NCBI RefSeq assembly: GCF_028769735.1 | Contig: NC_088169.1 | Location: forward strand, 46,847,229 to 46,911,228 | Direction: 5' to 3' | DNA: 64,000 nt | Source of the DNA: Zonotrichia leucophrys gambelii | Taxonomy: Eukaryota > Chordata > Aves > Passeriformes > Passerellidae | In this document: positions 27,101-34,199 of the stretch, piece after piece | Position numbering within the stretch: the first letter of the stretch is position 1 | Layout: the number at the start of each line of letters is the position of its first letter | The notes under the pieces: model-generated | What the model was told of the DNA's origin: nothing | Seen by the model: only the letters and a program-made list of their open reading frames with translations | Database searches by the model: none | Translations under genes and position numbers: made by a program

Positions 27101-27750
27101 TGCATTTTGATTGTTTTTACGGTGCCTGAGCAATTTTAATAACATAAAGGTAAAGATGCTTGGAAGTTTTATTCTAAGGCAGGAGGAGAGCAAGTCCCCC
27201 TGCCCCACATCTCAGTGAGTCTTCACCAGGCTCCAGATATTCAGTCTTTCCTCTGCAAAGACTTTTTTCACAGTGATCTTGTCACTACTGCTGACACCAA
27301 GCAAATGTGTCCTTGACCCTTGCCCTGACCCTTTTCCTTTCCTTTCCTCTCCTCTGACTATCCCGCTTCTCTCTGTGGATTGTCCTAGGACTTCCTTGCA
27401 TCCAGTTCCCCTTGCACTTTGAGGCTGCAATTTTTGATCAATAGAAGGTTTCCAGACAGCCTTGCACCCACACCCTTCCACCCTGACATCACTGAGAGAC
27501 AAAGTCAAAGAAACCACCAGGAGAAATGAATTAATGTGCCCCTTTTCTCTTTTTCTTTTCCTAGTGAAACCAACAATATATTTCTTGTGGTGCTTTCTGT
27601 CTCAGTGGCATTTTATCTCTTCTAGCCCATTTGTAATTTACTGGATAAGCTTTTTCAGGGTCAAGATTTCTCTCTTTCTTTCTGTTTTTTTTGTCCTTCT
27701 CCTGTCCCATTTCCTACCTCGTTTCCCCGTCCCTCCCTAGTCCCTGGCCA
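21142..27750. other. Non-coding DNA upstream of SLITRK1
   Basis: No gene is recognised. Simple repeats include an 18-base T run at about 22062-22079 and a short TG/CA tract at 25765-25783. The stretch 23740-24060 is GC-richer and contains repeated CTGCAGTG/ATGCTGCA-like words but matches no repeat I know. Short open frames on both strands lack domain signatures. Confidence 0.55.
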
Positions 27751-27779
27751 CCAGAACAAACGAAAAGACCAAACATTCA

Positions 27780-27950
27780 TCCTGGGGACTTGAAATGGCC
27801 ACGGTAACTGTTGTAACTTGTCTGTGGTCTGATCACATTAATTTGATAAGATCATCATCAGCAGGATGTCTAATTTATTTGCAAGCGGTAGCCAGGGAGA
27901 AGCTTTGACCAAATTAACATGCCGCCGGGACCAGGGGGTGCCGGGTCCAT
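27780..27950. promoter_or_regulatory. Candidate upstream enhancer / conserved element
   Basis: This is a non-repetitive stretch about 2.2 kb upstream of the SLITRK1 start. It has a GATA-type core (GATAAG near 27846), TAAT cores and a run of ATCATCATCAGCAGG. The texture is like vertebrate developmental enhancers. Conservation is not tested here. Confidence 0.25.
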
Positions 27951-27969
27951 ATGGCTCTCTGGATTTTCC

Positions 27970-27977
27970 TATAAATA
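27970..27977 (+). promoter_or_regulatory. TATA-like box (TATAAATA)
   Basis: TATAAATA lies at the upstream edge of the GC-rich region. If used, transcription would start near 28000, giving a leader over 2 kb long unless spliced. It competes with the box at 28478. Confidence 0.25.
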
Positions 27978-28112
27978 ACCCTCCTCCAGCCCACTCCCGC
28001 GGTTACATCCCTACCAGTATGCCGCAAAGTTCACCAGCGGCGCCGGACTCGAGAGGCGCAGCCCCGGGCTGCAGGAGGCACCAGGGGGCTGGGCTGATTC
28101 TCCCGCCTTCGC

Positions 28113-28203
28113 GCCTCCTCCCCGTCCTCCTCCTCCTCCTCCCGTCCTTCTCCCCCTCCCCCTCCTCCTCTTCTTCCTCCTCCTTCTCCCCCTCCTCCTC
28201 CTC
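28113..28203. repeat. Imperfect (CCT)n pyrimidine tract
   Basis: CCT/CTT units form a pyrimidine stretch interrupted by only two G bases (near 28124 and 28144). Such tracts are common just upstream of GC-rich promoters and can adopt non-B structure. Serine-rich and glutamate-rich frames here are repeat artefacts. Confidence 0.85.
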
Positions 28204-28477
28204 AGAGCAAGGCAGGGGAAACGCGGGTTTCCACTTGCACCACCAGAGGTGCAACTGGTTCTCTGCTCGTAGGCATCTGAAAGCCGTCCAAATGATGCAG
28301 AAACTTTTGCGTGCTTGGCTCCTGTCTTTAAGGCCAGGCACCGATTTTTCCGCTGTGTAATCTCTTTTGTCAGAAGGGTGGGAGCTGGAACAGGGCAGCG
28401 GTGGGGGGGTGGGGGGGATGGAAGGGGCGAGAAGGAGGGTGTTGAGGGAAGCAGGCGCGTTTTATTTCCACAGAGAG

Positions 28478-28486
28478 TATATAAGG
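28478..28486 (+). promoter_or_regulatory. Candidate SLITRK1 TATA box (TATATAAGG)
   Basis: TATATAAGG is a close match to the TATAWAAG consensus and is oriented toward SLITRK1. A start about 30 bp downstream would give a leader of about 1.6 kb. A start inside the CpG island at 29.2-29.7 kb is equally plausible. Transcript 5' ends would decide. Confidence 0.35.
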
Positions 28487-28674
28487 AGCATCCCTAGAGA
28501 AATATCTATGCGTGGACATACACTCATCTCTAGGTCTTTATAGAGATAAGAATAAGCGTCAGTTTCTACCCTCCCCTGCCCTCCTTAAGGGAGACACTCC
28601 GCTCCGTGGGAACAGGTAGCGTGAACTGCTAACAGTGCAGCAATCCCCTCCCCCCTACCTACCCTCTTCTCTGT

Positions 28675-28880
28675 GATCATCTAAATTATGAAAAATAGAG
28701 AGTGCATTAATCCACGGTTCGACATTGCATAGAGAACACCAGCAAGAGAGAAAATCCAGCATAAAACACCCTAGACTGCAGGGGAGGAAGAAACGCATTT
28801 AAAGCGACGATAAAAATGGCGTGCAGAATAATTACCTCAAATTGCTATTCGCTTGACACCCTGACACTAATTCTGTTCAA
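28675..28880. promoter_or_regulatory. Candidate conserved promoter-proximal element
   Basis: This is non-repetitive sequence with TAAT/ATTA cores and unusual retained CpGs (for example AAAGCGACGAT near 28803) between the TATA-like box and the CpG island. It looks constrained, but this is inference only. Confidence 0.25.
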
Positions 28881-29385
28881 GTCATTGGGAAATACAATAA
28901 GGCAAACGAGTCTTCCTCTCCTTCTTGTGCAGGTGTGAGTGTGTGTGAATGGGGGCAATAAGAAACCGGTCGGGAGGAGGGGAATGCTAAAGTTTCCATT
29001 TGAAAAGAAAAGAAATAAATTAAATAATCCATTTAGAAGAACGCATCTAAATAGATCTACAGCTTTTAATGCCAGCGTTTTTAACGCTTGCCCTGTACGT
29101 GGATTGATTTTTTTTTCTTCTCCAGCATTCCCTCAGCAGATGGATTTTTGCCACTGCAGCTCAGCAGAGGGTGTCAGATCTTTCAGTGTGCACCAGGTTG
29201 AAACGAGCAGAGCCTCTTAGCAACTCTCCCTCTGCGTGCATGTGAGTGTGTGCGAGCGTGCGGCTCGGCAGCAGCGGAAGAAAGAGGAAAGAAGAGCGAA
29301 GCGAGGCAGCGAGCGAGGGAGCCAGGAGGGGAGGCAGCGTTGCCGGCAGGGCGAGGCGAGGCGCGGCGCGGGCGGACGGGCGGAC

Positions 29386-29400
29386 GGGCGGGCGGGCGGG
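29386..29400 (+). promoter_or_regulatory. G-quadruplex motif (GGGC)3GGG
   Basis: Four GGG runs at 29386-88, 29390-92, 29394-96 and 29398-400 are separated by single C bases. Two more GGG runs lie just upstream (29370-72, 29378-80). Single-base loops favour a stable parallel quadruplex in the non-template strand, or in the RNA if this is 5' UTR. Confidence 0.75.
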
Positions 29401-29444
29401 CGGCCCCGGCCCGGGCCCCGCGGCAGCTCCGGCCGCTGGCGGGC

Positions 29445-29516
29445 ATGGGCAGCCGCGCTCCGCAGCAGCGGGGGCAGGCGCGGCGCGGCGCCGGCGGCTC
29501 GGCGGGCAGCGCCTAG
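29445..29516 (+). promoter_or_regulatory. Upstream ORF, 23 codons, good Kozak context
   Basis: An ATG with G at -3 and G at +4 opens a 23-residue Ala/Gly/Arg-rich frame ending in TAG. It would act only if transcription starts upstream of it and the region is not spliced out. The peptide is low-complexity; any role is more likely in slowing scanning ribosomes. Confidence 0.35.
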
Positions 29517-29531
29517 GCTGGGGCGGGCGCT

Positions 29532-29558
29532 TTCAGCACCGCGGCGCTGGACAGCGCC
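29532..29558 (+). promoter_or_regulatory. Split RE1/NRSE (REST binding) site with expanded spacing
   Basis: The left half-site TTCAGCACC (29532-29540) and right half-site GGACAGCGCC (29549-29558) are both perfect matches to the canonical RE1 halves. In the canonical 21-bp element the two halves are separated by 2 bases; here they are 8 bases apart. Six extra bases fall within the expanded-spacing class described for genuine REST sites. The site sits in the CpG island of a neuron-specific gene, which is where REST would silence it outside neurons. Confidence 0.65.
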
Positions 29559-29676
29559 CGGCGGGCGGCGGGCGAGGAGCGCGGCTCCGCCGCCGCGCGG
29601 CAAGGTCAGTGCGCGCGGAGCCGCCACCGCGCAGCCTCCGCGGCCAGCGCCGCGCTCCCGCCCGCGCCTCCCTAAC

Positions 29677-29745
29677 ATGCAGCGGCGGCCGGGGGCCAGC
29701 AGCACGGCGCCGGTGAGCCAGCCCGGCCGGCAGACCTCCGCTTAG
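29677..29745 (+). promoter_or_regulatory. Upstream ORF, 22 codons
   Basis: An ATG with A at -3 (AACATGC) opens a 22-codon frame closed by TAG at the 3' edge of the CpG island. It matters only if this segment is retained in the leader. Confidence 0.3.
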
Positions 29746-29785
29746 CTGCCCGGCAGGCGTCAGGGAGGGCGAGCGAGGAGGGGGA

Positions 29786-29837
29786 TTTTTTTTCCTTCTA
29801 CTTTTTTTTTTTTTTTTTTTTTTCGCCTGCCTTGCAG
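29786..29837 (+). promoter_or_regulatory. Candidate 3' splice site in the 5' leader
   Basis: A long T-rich tract (29786-29823) is followed by CGCCTGCCTTGCAG ending at 29837, an excellent polypyrimidine tract plus CAG acceptor. If used, the coding exon begins at 29838 and the upstream CpG island belongs to an intron or a separate first exon. The tract may equally be a transcribed T run in a single-exon leader. Confidence 0.4.
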
Positions 29838-30022
29838 TACGTGCCTGGATAGTTTGTGGATATAATTACTGACTGGAATCTGGGCTGTTGCAGTTGTGCG
29901 TGGGGGGGAGAGAGGAGAAAAGAAAGCATCCCCCCCCCCCCTCCGCCGACCCTCCCTGCTCCCCCACACACATTTTTTTTTTCTTCCCCCTTCGCTGGTG
30001 GTTCGGACATTTAATGTATTGA

Positions 30023-30103
30023 ATGAACTGGAATTGCTTTCCGTGTGAGGAGGATGGTTGCTGTTACTTTGTGATGAGATCGGGAATGAATTGCTCGGTT
30101 TAA
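30023..30103 (+). promoter_or_regulatory. Cys-rich 26-codon uORF ending 2 bases before the SLITRK1 ATG
   Basis: An ATG in weak context (T at -3) opens 26 codons with five cysteines (residues 5, 8, 13, 14 and 24). The stop TAA occupies 30101-30103, and SLITRK1 starts at 30106. Two in-frame internal ATGs (30074 and 30086) would give 9- and 5-residue versions with the same stop. The spacing is too short for efficient reinitiation, so translation here should compete with SLITRK1 unless scanning is leaky. Confidence 0.55.
30054..30074 (+). promoter_or_regulatory. Six-codon uORF in strong Kozak context
   Basis: AGGATGG (A at -3, G at +4) is a strong start. It encodes MVAVTL and stops at TGA 30072-30074, overlapping the next ATG at 30074 as TGATG. 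It is 31 bases from its stop to the SLITRK1 start and lies in a different frame from both the 26-codon uORF and SLITRK1. Confidence 0.55.
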
Positions 30104-30105
30104 AA

Positions 30106-32184
30106 ATGCTGCTTTGGATTCTGTTGCTGGAGACGTCTCTTTGTTTTGCTGCTGGAAACGTTACAGGGGACGTTTGCAAAGAGAAGATCTGTGCCTGCAA
30201 CGAGGTAGAAGGGGATTTGCACGTAGACTGTGAGAAAAAGGGATTTACCAGCCTGCAACATTTCACCGCCCCAACTTCCCAATTTTACCATTTATTCCTG
30301 CATGGCAATTCCCTGACTCGACTTTTCCCTAATGAGTTTGCTAACTTTTACAATGCGGTCAGTTTGCACATGGAAAACAACGGTTTGCATGAGATTGTTC
30401 CTGGGGCTTTCCTTGGGCTGCAGCTGGTGAAACGCTTGCACATAAACAACAACAAGATCAAATCGTTCAGGAAGCAGACTTTCCTGGGGCTGGACGATCT
30501 GGAATACCTCCAGGCAGATTTTAATCTGTTGCGGGATATTGACCCGGGAGCATTTAGGGACTTAAACAAGCTAGAGGTGCTGATTTTAAATGACAATCTC
30601 ATCAGCACCTTGCCCCCCAACGTGTTTCAGTATGTGCCGATCACCCACCTCGACCTCCGGGGAAACCGTCTTAAAACCTTGCCTTACGAGGAGGTCCTGG
30701 AGCAGATCCCAGGCATTGCTGAAATCCTGCTAGAGGATAACCCCTGGGACTGCACTTGCGATCTGCTGTCGTTGAAAGAATGGCTGGAAAACATACCTAA
30801 AAACGCTTTGATCGGCAGAGTGATTTGTGAAGCTCCCACTAGGTTGCAGGGCAAAGATTTAAATGAGACCACAGAGCAGGAGCTGTGTAAAAAGAACAGA
30901 GTAGATTCCAGCCTAGCTGCTCCCCCTGCCGAAGAAGAAACCTGCGATCCTGGTCCCATTCCAACCCCCTTTAAAATACATGGCAAAGAAGACCCTGCCA
31001 CGCCAGGATCTGCTCCAAACGGAGGTACAAAGATTCCTGTCAACTGGCAAATCAAGACCAAACCCACTGCTGCCGTGTCGACAGTGAGTGCGAAGAGCAA
31101 ACTACCAGCCACCTTTTCCTGCCCGCACATCTGCAGCTGTGATCAGATCCCTGGCTCAGGTTTAAAGGTTAATTGCAATGATAGGAATGTGAGCAGCTTG
31201 GTGGATTTGAAGCCCAAGCCCTCCAACGTGCAGGAGCTGTTTCTGAGAGACAACAAAATACACACCATCAGGAAATCCCACTTTCTGGATTACCGAAAAC
31301 TTAATTTACTCGATCTGGGCAACAACAACATTGCCACCGTTGAGAACAACACCTTCAAGAACCTCTTTGATCTCCGATGGCTCTACATGGATAGCAATTA
31401 CTTAGACACCCTGTCCCGAGAGAAATTCGCTGGGCTGCAAAACCTGGAGTATCTGAACGTGGAGTTTAATGGGATCCAGATGATCATGCCTGGCACCTTC
31501 AATGCAATGCCCAAACTGAGAGTCCTCATCCTCAACAACAACCTGCTGAGGTCTCTCCCAGTAGACGTGTTCGCCGGGGTCTCGCTTTCCAAGCTGAGCA
31601 TACACAACAATTATTTCATGTATCTCCCAGTGGCGGGGGTGCTGGACCAGCTCACCTCCATCACCCAGATTGACCTGCACGGCAACCCATGGGACTGTAC
31701 TTGCCCTATCGTGCCTTTCAAACAGTGGGCAGAGATGCTGCGCCCCAAGGTGATTATGAGTGACCTGAGGTGTGAGTCCCCTGAAGATTTCTTCAAGGAG
31801 GATTTCGAGTCTCTCTCCAACGATGTGATTTGCCCTCAGTTAAAAATCTCTCCCACATTAACTTCTACTAACAAAAACAGCACCGGGTTGACAGAGACAG
31901 GTACTCACTCCAACTCCTACTTGGAGACCAGCCGGGTCTCTATTTCGGTGCTAGTGCCAGGGCTTCTGCTGGTTTTTGTGACCTCTGCTTTCACAGTGGT
32001 TGGCATGCTGGTTTTCATCCTGAGGAACAGAAAGCGCTCCAAGAGGAGGGACGCCAACTCCTCTGCATCTGAAATCAACTCCTTGCAGACGGTCTGCGAC
32101 TCGTCCTACTGGCACAACGGGCCCTACAGCGCCGACGGGGCCCACAGGGTGTACGACTGCGGCTCCCACTCCCTGTCGGACTGA
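30106..32184 (+). CDS. SLITRK1: SLIT and NTRK-like protein 1, complete single coding exon
   Basis: SLITRK1 is a type I synaptic adhesion protein of neurons. Its ectodomain binds presynaptic LAR-type receptor tyrosine phosphatases, and it influences neurite growth and excitatory synapse formation. The 692-residue product is close to human SLITRK1 (696) from memory. Visible parts: signal peptide 1-17. Then LRRNT (C24, C29, C31, C42), LRRs ~55-205 and LRRCT (C216, C218, C241, C261). A linker of ~262-338 follows. The second LRR block has its own LRRNT (C339, C343, C345, C357), LRRs ~374-524 and LRRCT (C531, C533, C556, C576). The transmembrane helix is ~613-639, followed by a basic stop-transfer and a short tail ending HSLSD, the family's 14-3-3-binding serine region (S691). 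N-glycosylation sequons lie at 18, 253, 361, 414 and 591. I chose the ATG at 30106 because it is the first in-frame ATG and begins the signal peptide; the frame extends upstream only through non-ATG codons. There is no frameshift or internal stop. An extra linker cysteine (C280) is unusual. Confidence 0.98.
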   Translation: MLLWILLLETSLCFAAGNVTGDVCKEKICACNEVEGDLHVDCEKKGFTSLQHFTAPTSQFYHLFLHGNSLTRLFPNEFANFYNAVSLHMENNGLHEIVPGAFLGLQLVKRLHINNNKIKSFRKQTFLGLDDLEYLQADFNLLRDIDPGAFRDLNKLEVLILNDNLISTLPPNVFQYVPITHLDLRGNRLKTLPYEEVLEQIPGIAEILLEDNPWDCTCDLLSLKEWLENIPKNALIGRVICEAPTRLQGKDLNETTEQELCKKNRVDSSLAAPPAEEETCDPGPIPTPFKIHGKEDPATPGSAPNGGTKIPVNWQIKTKPTAAVSTVSAKSKLPATFSCPHICSCDQIPGSGLKVNCNDRNVSSLVDLKPKPSNVQELFLRDNKIHTIRKSHFLDYRKLNLLDLGNNNIATVENNTFKNLFDLRWLYMDSNYLDTLSREKFAGLQNLEYLNVEFNGIQMIMPGTFNAMPKLRVLILNNNLLRSLPVDVFAGVSLSKLSIHNNYFMYLPVAGVLDQLTSITQIDLHGNPWDCTCPIVPFKQWAEMLRPKVIMSDLRCESPEDFFKEDFESLSNDVICPQLKISPTLTSTNKNSTGLTETGTHSNSYLETSRVSISVLVPGLLLVFVTSAFTVVGMLVFILRNRKRSKRRDANSSASEINSLQTVCDSSYWHNGPYSADGAHRVYDCGSHSLSD

Positions 32185-32678
32185 GGCGGCGGGCGGGGCG
32201 GGGGCGGCCGCCCCCCGGGACCGGCCCTTCATGAGCCGACCGGGGACAGCTCCGCACCTCCGCTGCTACCTTTTGTGAGAAGCGAAACACACAGACGCCC
32301 GCACGCCCTTCCTCACGACCCCGATAGCAAGCGCCGAGGCCCAGTGGGCGGCGGGGGGAGCCCGGCGCCGGAGCGCATCCCCGCAGCGCTGCGCAGCCCG
32401 GCGCGGTGCGCGCATCCCCCGCCCGTGCGCGGCCGGAGCAGCGACAGACAGACGAGGAACAGCTTCCTTCGGCTCCGGCAGGGTGACACACGGCTCCTGG
32501 TTTTGTTGGGCTTTTGTTCAATTGTGTTGGGGTTTGATTTGCTTTTTTGCCCTCTTCCCTTGTGGACCGACCCCTTTCCAAGAGGCCGGGAAAATGAGGG
32601 GAGCAGAGGACTGGTGTTGGCCTCCTCCTGACGGCAAAGCAGGAGTGGAAAGTTGCACGAAGGCATGAATGTAATGTA

Positions 32679-32684
32679 AATAAA
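32679..32684 (+). terminator. Poly(A) signal AATAAA, proximal
   Basis: AATAAA lies about 500 bases after the SLITRK1 stop. Use of this site would give a short 3' UTR. Confidence 0.4.
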
Positions 32685-32874
32685 TGACTCCGACTCCGAA
32701 ACAAACAGACAAATGGACAGAAAAAAAAAAAAAAGTGCTGCATGGCTCGCATGGATACAACGCACCCCAGGGACGCTCCAGCCCCCGACTGGAAGCAGCG
32801 TCTAGTTCACACCATCATCCCTCTTACCTGATAAGTCCCTTCGTATCAAACCTTCTATATACAAAATACAGTAT

Positions 32875-32880
32875 AATAAA
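32875..32880 (+). terminator. Poly(A) signal AATAAA with a downstream T-rich/GT element
   Basis: AATAAA is followed within about 20-45 bases by a T run and TTTGTGTGATC, which resembles the downstream U/GU-rich element needed for cleavage. This is the best-formed poly(A) site near SLITRK1. Confidence 0.5.
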
Positions 32881-33425
32881 AAGTGCCATTTCGCCAGTTT
32901 TTTTTTTTTTTTTTGTGTGATCAATAGGCAGTAGAGATCGTACTTTTACTGTGGAAAAAAATTGTAAAGATTTTATTTAAGACATAGTTGCATGAATATT
33001 CTCATTGGATTTTTTTAAATTTTTATTTTTATGTCTAGGTGGGAATTACTTTGCTGGGAGAGATTTGCTTTGTTGATAATGGGTTGTGTTTCATTTCTTC
33101 AGGGGAGGTGGGGAGGGTAGGCTTTGGTTTTGTTTTCTCTCTCTTCTTTTTCAATATACATAATCAGTATTGCCTTTCCATCTGAATGTAAAAAATTAGT
33201 ACCCTTGATTTCTATTATGGTAACAGTGTAAACATACAAAAGAAAAATCCAAGGCAGTTAAGCATGACCAATTAATGTCACTCTAGCGCTTAGGCTGCAA
33301 AGTTTAATGGTAGAAAATTCTGTGCTGTTGTAAATCTTACTATAACTTGAGGAAAACAGAACTGAGGAAGCAAGTGAAACTTACTAATTCTATTCGAGGA
33401 TTTTATAATGGCATATTTTTTCAGT

Positions 33426-33431
33426 ATTAAA
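33426..33431 (+). terminator. Poly(A) signal variant ATTAAA, distal candidate
   Basis: ATTAAA lies about 1.24 kb after the stop codon in AT-rich sequence. It could end a longer SLITRK1 mRNA. Confidence 0.3.
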
Positions 33432-33540
33432 GTGAAAATGTTTTCAACTCCGGGTCCTTACCATTTTTCCAGCATCCAATTCTTGCAAACGGGTTACTTG
33501 GGTTTAGGGGACAGAGCCTCCTTTCAGTGCTCTGTGTGTG

Positions 33541-33731
33541 TGTCTCTCCCTCCCTCCCTCCCTCCCTTTCTTTCCCTCCCTTCCTCTTTCTCATTCATTC
33601 ACTGGCAGAGGCACAAACACCCTTCCTTCCCCCCTTTCCCAATGTAAATAACACACAGAAGTTTCCTGCCTGCCTCCTCCCCTCTCCCTTCCCCCCCTCG
33701 CCTCTTTTTTTTTTTTTTTTTTTTTTTTTCC
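33541..33731. repeat. Pyrimidine-rich microsatellites (CCCT)n and a long T run
   Basis: TCCC/CTTT units run from about 33541 to 33597. After a short gap, a C/T-rich tract (33661-33705) passes into a T run to about 33729. Small open frames across it are repeat artefacts. Confidence 0.85.
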
Positions 33732-33769
33732 TAACGAGGCGGTGAATCCCTTTATTAATACTGTGAATC

Positions 33770-34130
33770 TCATGCTGCTGCCGCTGCTGTCACCGCCTCT
33801 GCTGCACACACTGCAGATATATTAGGGATGTTAGTGGGAATTTGCTTTAAGTGCCTCTGCCCAGCTTGGTCTCATTAAGCTGGAGCCGAATTTCCGCGGC
33901 CAGAATTCCCGCCCGGAGCAGCTTGCCCGGTGGGGCAGCTGCGGGCGGCCGGGCTCCAGCAGCTGCCGCCAGTGGGAAAAACGAATTAGCCCGCAGAGAT
34001 TTTCCCGTTCCTGCACTGGGTACCTCCACTCTTTGATATTAAAAGCTGAGAAAACCACGGCGCAGTGCTGCAGTTGGACTTGAGGCAGCTCGCCTTTGAT
34101 CCCCTTCCTGTACGGGAAAGTGCCCCTAAA
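33770..34130. promoter_or_regulatory. GC-rich block downstream of SLITRK1, candidate enhancer or antisense promoter
   Basis: This is a local GC- and CpG-rich segment (strongest at 33885-33975) set in AT-rich DNA 1.6-1.9 kb after the stop codon. It carries an exact TCF/LEF-type CCTTTGATC at 34093-34101, a related TCTTTGATA near 34030 and CTG/CCG-rich words near 33772. It may be a regulatory island. Nothing shows it to be coding. Confidence 0.35.
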
Positions 34131-34199
34131 CTCAAACCTGTAAAGGCGAAAGTCTCTGCAAATCACTTGTAACTCACAGCTCAAGTCCCAGTGGAGATA

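Larger units (their letters stand above)
29230..29760. promoter_or_regulatory. CpG island at the SLITRK1 5' end
   Basis: About 530 bp of very GC-rich sequence is densely packed with CpG, in sharp contrast to the AT-rich flanks. It ends about 350 bp before the SLITRK1 start codon and holds the G4 motif, the split RE1 site and several upstream ATGs. Six-frame translation gives Ala/Arg/Gly/Pro-rich open frames on both strands. These come from base composition and are not called as genes. The island marks the promoter or first exon of SLITRK1. Confidence 0.8.
32185..33500 (+). other. Probable SLITRK1 3' UTR
   Basis: The first ~300 bp after the stop codon are very GC-rich, then the sequence becomes AT-rich with T and A runs typical of neuronal 3' UTRs. 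It contains AATAAA at 32679-32684 and 32875-32880 and ATTAAA at 33426-33431. The end is uncertain. ORFs on the - strand over 31.9-32.8 kb are antisense shadows of coding and GC-rich sequence. Confidence 0.6.

Noticed and set aside
29183..29745. Several overlapping Ala/Arg/Gly/Pro-rich frames on both strands of the CpG island
   Set aside because: GC-rich sequence has few stop codons; all three frames and both strands are similarly open, and none shows a domain.
30058..30105. Upstream extension of the SLITRK1 frame by 16 codons
   Set aside because: The extension begins at TTG and contains no ATG; the ATG at 30106 starts a clean signal peptide as in known SLITRK1 proteins.
31951..32765. Antisense frames up to 225 codons across the SLITRK1 3' end
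   Set aside because: They mirror the coding and GC-rich UTR sequence; no antisense promoter or domain was seen.
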